Assembly: GCA_026391195.1 (NCBI GenBank) | Contig: JAPLEI010000100.1 | Location: 22,256-86,255, forward strand | Reading direction: 5' to 3' | Length of the DNA: 64,000 bases | Origin: Bacteroidota bacterium | Lineage (GTDB): Bacteria > Bacteroidota > Bacteroidia > Chitinophagales > Chitinophagaceae | Shown: positions 59,240 through 64,000 of the stretch, in pieces | Layout: the number at the start of each line of letters is the position of its first letter | How positions within the stretch are numbered: position 1 is the stretch's first letter | Notes under the pieces: generated by a model | What the model saw: the letters and a program-made list of their open reading frames with translations, nothing else | Databases searched by the model: none | What the model was told of the DNA's origin: nothing | Made by a program: the position numbers and the translations under genes

Positions 59240-59395
59240 CAAGCTAAATTGCTGTCGTGGGCGGAGACTTTTAAACTATATAAAGCCGCTATATAAACAC
59301 TATGTTGGCTTCCTGGAATAAAAAAGGGATTCTTTAAGAGCATCGAATTAGGGGGGGCGTTTTATCTTCAGTCCGAGATCTTGGCATGTAAGAAA
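59240..59395 (+). pseudogene. Second helix-turn-helix (excisionase-like) remnant
   Basis: AKLLSWAETFKLYKAAI*TLCWLPGIKKGFFKSIELGGAFYLQSEILACKK; shares CTGTC..GCGGAGAC..TAAACT.T.TAAAGC.GCTAT with 51780-51830. Confidence 0.4.
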
Positions 59396-59545
59396 TAGTT
59401 GATGAAATATCGGACTACATATTAAAATATAATAATATTATTCTTACATTTAAGGAATGCCTTATTCTTTTTTGCATATGTATCCGACTTTGAGTGCATA
59501 AGCGATAATGTGTGGCGAGTATAAATAAGTTAGTTGCAATAATAT

Positions 59546-60028
59546 ATGACTGTCTATTCCCGAATTATTTTACTCTCCATATTTTTATCTTGCGCCTGCT
59601 CGTTCGTTGATAAGACGACACCTAATGTTGAATATATAGTTTATGGTATTTATTGTGGAGAATGTTACGGTCATTGTGCAACAATGTTTAAAATTGACAA
59701 TACACATTTACTAATTGACACTACAGACTCATATTTTAAGAATCAGCCTCAAGGAGAAAAAGTAACTTTCACAGGAGATTCTTTAAACAGAGAGCAATTC
59801 CAAAAAGCCATCATTCTAAAGAGTACAATTCCTAAATTATTGCTTGACTCTAAAGACAGAAAATTTGGAAACCCAGACGAATATGATCAATGTGGTATTT
59901 TTATACAATTTAAGGTTGCTGATAAACTAAAGACATTTCATATTGACACTAATTTAAAAGAAGTCCCCGCTGAAATCCGGAGTTATGCTCAATCAATTAT
60001 GGCATTATCAAGATTTAGACCGCTATAA
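59546..60028 (+). CDS. Hypothetical lipoprotein
   Basis: Signal/lipobox ILLSIFLSCACSF; continuous ORF. Confidence 0.6.
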   Translation: MTVYSRIILLSIFLSCACSFVDKTTPNVEYIVYGIYCGECYGHCATMFKIDNTHLLIDTTDSYFKNQPQGEKVTFTGDSLNREQFQKAIILKSTIPKLLLDSKDRKFGNPDEYDQCGIFIQFKVADKLKTFHIDTNLKEVPAEIRSYAQSIMALSRFRPL

Positions 60029-60222
60029 TTGTTTCAGCTTACAAAAGTGTACAAAAATGCGGGGCTTTCAATGACACCTACAAGAAATTGTCGGTTCAGT
60101 AGTTAAAAAAGCTTTATGCCCGCATCAAGTTTAGTGGTGGCAGACAGTTTCATCTCTGAAATCGCCAACTTCTTTTAGCTGCAAAACGTTAGCGACAAGT
60201 TTAACAGACCCAACAAACGACA

Positions 60223-61026
60223 ATGTTTACGACAAAGAGGATTACAATAAAAGGAAACGACATTTACATCAATAAGCCCGGACTATTTGGACAAAAGACC
60301 GAAGAGTATTTGGGTGTGTTAAGTTTTGACACCTCGACACCGACAATAAAAGTTTTTGAAAACAACATACTGCTAAAGACTTTCAATATTGAAACCCTTG
60401 CAACAAATTCCAATCTCGCAGGACAATACTTTCATATTTCGGTTAGACTTTTAGAAAATGATGGAGTAATGATTGATGGTGTTATCTCCAAGCAAAAAGA
60501 CAAGCATCCCGACTGGCAGGATAGCGACTATGAGGCAATAAGATTTCAACCTTTCTTTTTGTCGACAGCCGACGTTGCGACAAGTCAGAGAATAATTGGT
60601 AAAGGAGTTTTTGAAAGAGGATTGCATTATTCAGGGACAGTAACACCGACAACTGTTCGTGTAATTTGTATTTGCGACAACTGCGACAAAAGTTTTACGG
60701 TTCAACACTTTCATGGTGGCTTTTCAGAAAGTCAATACTACTATTCAGAAGACAGCAAACAAACACTGACTGTGCCTTACGACAAAATAAAAAACTTGCC
60801 GACACATTTACAAAAAGAGGTTGACGAAAAAATAATCGCAGAAGTAGAAGCAGAACTTCCAAAGCCGACAAAGGGAAAAGGGAGTTACCGTTATTACAAT
60901 TCATTTTGTTGCCCGCATTGTTTAAGTCCTTATACTGACTTTCAAAAAAACAAACAAATTAGACAGACAGAATATTACGGACTAAAGTATATCAATGACA
61001 AATTTTACACACTTGATGAGCATTGA
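60223..61026 (+). CDS. Hypothetical protein with two CxxC pairs
   Basis: CICDNCDKSF and CCPHCLSPY; continuous ORF. Confidence 0.6.
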   Translation: MFTTKRITIKGNDIYINKPGLFGQKTEEYLGVLSFDTSTPTIKVFENNILLKTFNIETLATNSNLAGQYFHISVRLLENDGVMIDGVISKQKDKHPDWQDSDYEAIRFQPFFLSTADVATSQRIIGKGVFERGLHYSGTVTPTTVRVICICDNCDKSFTVQHFHGGFSESQYYYSEDSKQTLTVPYDKIKNLPTHLQKEVDEKIIAEVEAELPKPTKGKGSYRYYNSFCCPHCLSPYTDFQKNKQIRQTEYYGLKYINDKFYTLDEH

Positions 61027-61125
61027 CACCCCCACTTAAGCAGTCAACAAATTAAAATAACAAGGCCCTTCATTTAGAGCCTACCTCCCATTCGAATATT
61101 TACCGCAGCTAAACTGCCTGCCAGT

Positions 61126-63180
61126 TTACTCAATAGGCAAACCAGATTCAGGCTCACCAAATACATAATGGTTAAACCATAACCAGTTATGCCAAATGGC
61201 TGCTAAGCGCTCTTTGGGCTTGGAAATGGAATGTCCAAAACCTTTGTACACGATTAATTTCGATGGGATGCCCCTATCCTGTAAGCCCCTGTATAATTCG
61301 TAAGCGTTCGAAATGGGTACGCGTTTATCCAGCTCACCATGCTGAATAAGGGTGGGTGTTTGGGCTTTGTTGATGTTGGTCATAGGAGAAGTGATGTTAT
61401 AGATCGCCTTATCCTGCCAGGGGGTGGCTTTTAAATATTGACGGGTAAAAGGAGTGATATCTGTACTTACATAATAGGTAATCCAGTTGGATATACCTGC
61501 ACCAACCGAGATTGCTCTAAATATGTTGGAATTGGTAGTTAAAAATGCTGAAATATATCCTCCCTGGCTCCAGCCCATGCAACCCATTTTTGATGTATCA
61601 ATAAATCCTTTTTTTGCCAATGATTCAACCCCACTGATTACATCCCACATATCGCCAACACCCAAATTACCCACGTTTAGTGATCTGAATTTTTCGCCAT
61701 AACCCGCACTCCCCCGATAGTTAACCCTTAATACTACTGCCCCCTTTTCTACCCATTGCTGAATTGGGTAAACATAAGTTGGGGTTGGTTCGGGCCGATC
61801 AGTACCGGTTGGACCACCATGAATTACCACCAGCAAAGGGTATTTCTTTTGAGGATCAAAATTCCGGGGCTTGTGCAAAACACCTTCTATTAGGGTACCA
61901 TCTTTACTGTTCCAATCAACTATTTCATTTACGGGTGTATTCCATGCACTGATTTGTTCCGTCATGCTGGTAATTTTTTGCCAATTGCCATTGATGGTTC
62001 CCAGGTATACTTCTGGCAGGTCGGTGAAGTTTCTGCCAAGAATGGTAATACCCTCTGATTTTTTACTAAAGCCTATATAACTAATTGTTTCCAGTGGTGT
62101 TTTGATACGTACAGATTTCCCGCTTACCGGATCGGCGAGGTACACACCGCTTTTCATTTTGAGTGCGACACCAAAATAAATACCCTGAGGCGTCCAGGAA
62201 AAGACTGATTTGTTTTCATCTATATCCTGACCAATTTCGTGGCTTTTTTTGGTAGCCGTATCATAGATAAAAAGTCGCCCATTTTTAAAAAAATTGGTAA
62301 CCGAATCATCAACAGAACTTCTATATACAAAGGCTTTGCCATCAGGACTCCAATCTGCAAAAGCATCATTTGCAGCATTGGCCACCAATATGTTTATTTT
62401 TTTTGTAGCAATATCTATACTCGCTATATCACTATAAATACCGGAATTAATCAGCGGATTCGGTTGCTTATTAAAAATAACGGATTGTCCATCTTTACTC
62501 CAGGCAAACCCGGCAACAGTAAAATCGCCGTCTGTTAATTTAGTTGCAAGGGGTATTTTAAAACAGGGATTTTGTTTTTCTGATCCTTCTTTTAGCCCAT
62601 TGCAGGGAAATTGACCTGCCAGCAAAATAGAATCATAGTTATAATTCAATAACCAAAGATGGCTTTGTTTGTACTCTTCTCCCTCTACAGCAAATGCGCC
62701 AAACCGCTCTTTAAACGCTTTATCTTTTTTGCTATCGGGTTCACTTTTTGTATAAATGATTTGTGTGCCAGCAGGATTCCATTCATATCCCGAAATGCCA
62801 TCTTCGTCTTTAGAAATTTGTAATGCTTCGCCGCCATCAACGGGAATGATGAATAGCTGTGCCTTATCACCCCTGTCGGCCAGAAAGCTGACATATTTAT
62901 TATCCGGAGTAAAGGCGGCAGCAGTGCTACTCCCCTTGAGGGTGCGCGTTAACTGAACAGGCGGCTGCCCCTCCTTTGATAAACAGATTTCTGCATCATA
63001 TCCATTATTTACCCAATCAGTGCCAGTAACCGTATAGGCGATGTATTTTCCGTTGGGAGAAATTACGGGTGCTCCTGCTTGTTTAAGGCTGAGCCATTTT
63101 TCAAAAGATATGGATGCATTTTTTTGCGCCGATGCCTGGCAACAAAAAAAGATTAGTAAAAGGGAGGTAAAATATTTCAT
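61126..63180 (-). CDS. S9-family peptidase (prolyl oligopeptidase/DPP-like)
   Basis: WD40-like propeller repeats; catalytic GWSQGGYIS; C-terminal LIQHGELDKRVPISNAYELYRGL...GFGHSI. Confidence 0.94.
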   Translation of the reverse strand: MKYFTSLLLIFFCCQASAQKNASISFEKWLSLKQAGAPVISPNGKYIAYTVTGTDWVNNGYDAEICLSKEGQPPVQLTRTLKGSSTAAAFTPDNKYVSFLADRGDKAQLFIIPVDGGEALQISKDEDGISGYEWNPAGTQIIYTKSEPDSKKDKAFKERFGAFAVEGEEYKQSHLWLLNYNYDSILLAGQFPCNGLKEGSEKQNPCFKIPLATKLTDGDFTVAGFAWSKDGQSVIFNKQPNPLINSGIYSDIASIDIATKKINILVANAANDAFADWSPDGKAFVYRSSVDDSVTNFFKNGRLFIYDTATKKSHEIGQDIDENKSVFSWTPQGIYFGVALKMKSGVYLADPVSGKSVRIKTPLETISYIGFSKKSEGITILGRNFTDLPEVYLGTINGNWQKITSMTEQISAWNTPVNEIVDWNSKDGTLIEGVLHKPRNFDPQKKYPLLVVIHGGPTGTDRPEPTPTYVYPIQQWVEKGAVVLRVNYRGSAGYGEKFRSLNVGNLGVGDMWDVISGVESLAKKGFIDTSKMGCMGWSQGGYISAFLTTNSNIFRAISVGAGISNWITYYVSTDITPFTRQYLKATPWQDKAIYNITSPMTNINKAQTPTLIQHGELDKRVPISNAYELYRGLQDRGIPSKLIVYKGFGHSISKPKERLAAIWHNWLWFNHYVFGEPESGLPIE

Positions 63181-63820
63181 TGGTTTGTTTTTAATGGTAC
63201 ATCAGGCAATGCCATTTTGAAGTTATGGATTATTCATAAATTGAGGAAATAGCTTGTCACATTACCTACCACTAGTTAACCAAAATTTCTTTGTTTACTG
63301 TCTTTCTATTCTATCGCTAAAGGTTTTGTCTAAAAGCATTTAGCACAAAAATCTACTCGTTTACATTTCCTTAACAAATTGTTTTGAAGTTTAAAAAATA
63401 AATTTGGAAACCCCTTATTCGGAATAGTATATTTGCAAAATAGAAGAACTTAATTACTATTGAAAGTAAAATAATCTTTAAAATTATAAGCGTAAAATGA
63501 TATTACTATACCTTATAAAAGATTTATTAACAAGTTGGGCATCTATTATAATTTCCCCTTAAGTAATAGATAAAGGATAAAGCAAAGAATTTAATAAGCT
63601 ATCTACGTTTTAAATGGTAGAACAAGGTTAAAGCGTGTGTCTAATAAGTAGGCGTCGATTAAATGTATTTCGATATATGTAACCGTTAATTTATTATCAT
63701 TGTTGTCCGACTAAAGTCGGGTTTAAATTAGCTGTAACCCTTTTCTGTAAAGAGTTACAGCCCAAAAATACGTTATTTCAATTTCGGTGGTAGTACCCCA
63801 CCCTTTTTTAAGGAGAAAAT

Positions 63821-64000
63821 GCTAGGGGTAGTCCATTCATTTTTCTCCAGGCTTTATAAGTGTCTTTTATAAATTCCAGTAACCCTACATAGCTCATCAA
63901 ATGCAGGCGTATAACTGTAATCATATTGGCAAAAGACTTCTTGGTCGCCGCCTTTTTCCTTATAACTACCATCAGCAACTGAGCCATCAGCACACAATAA
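63821..64000 (-). mobile_element. C-terminal fragment of an IS4-like transposase (continues beyond window)
   Basis: MLMAQLLMVVIRKKAATKKSFANMITVIRLHLMSYVGLLEFIKDTYKAWRKMN resembles the C-terminus of Bacteroidota IS4-type transposases. Confidence 0.5.

Noticed and set aside
60160-60222. GCAAAACGTTAGCGACAAGTTTAACA as an attC-like site before the 60223 gene
   Set aside because: Only one short segment, GTTAGCG does not fit GTTRRRY, and no matching partner arm was identified by eye.
63700-63785. Terminal inverted repeat of the IS element (CCGACTAAAGTCGG, GCTGTAAC...GTTACAGC)
   Set aside because: These are hairpins, but the other IS end is outside the window, so no TIR can be defined.

Overview
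The window looks like a Bacteroidota chromosome, probably Chitinophagaceae-like, judging from SusC/SusD pairs, TAnnTTTG promoter motifs and a T9SS tail. Positions 1-48.9 kb are mostly ordinary backbone and carbohydrate-utilisation loci. They contain two GH13 enzymes, an indoleamine-2,3-dioxygenase-like protein, two sulfatases, GH3 and GH43 enzymes, three SusC/SusD pairs, a planctomycete-cytochrome/DUF1549/DUF1501 operon, a Fic protein, a DEAD-box helicase, HflX and a Rieske protein. The most unusual region runs from a tRNA-Asn gene (48945-49018) to about 59.1 kb. There, a junction sequence resembling (T)AGCTGCATCTTTCGTCAATAAGGGGAGCAAAATCAGTGTGAG recurs about ten times in one orientation. It often leads into a palindromic block and a rho-independent terminator, and it separates small cargo modules: HicAB, HigBA, an MqsRA-like pair whose toxin has two early stops, restriction remnants with a deaminase-ATPase fusion, a beta-lactamase-like protein, a CDGSH protein and a DUF4177 protein. 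The right half of the junction matches the 3' end of the tRNA-Asn gene. This suggests a tRNA-anchored, integron-like cassette array or serial accretion of small integrative elements. No recombinase gene is visible in the window. All family assignments come from reading sequence and motifs; no searches were run.
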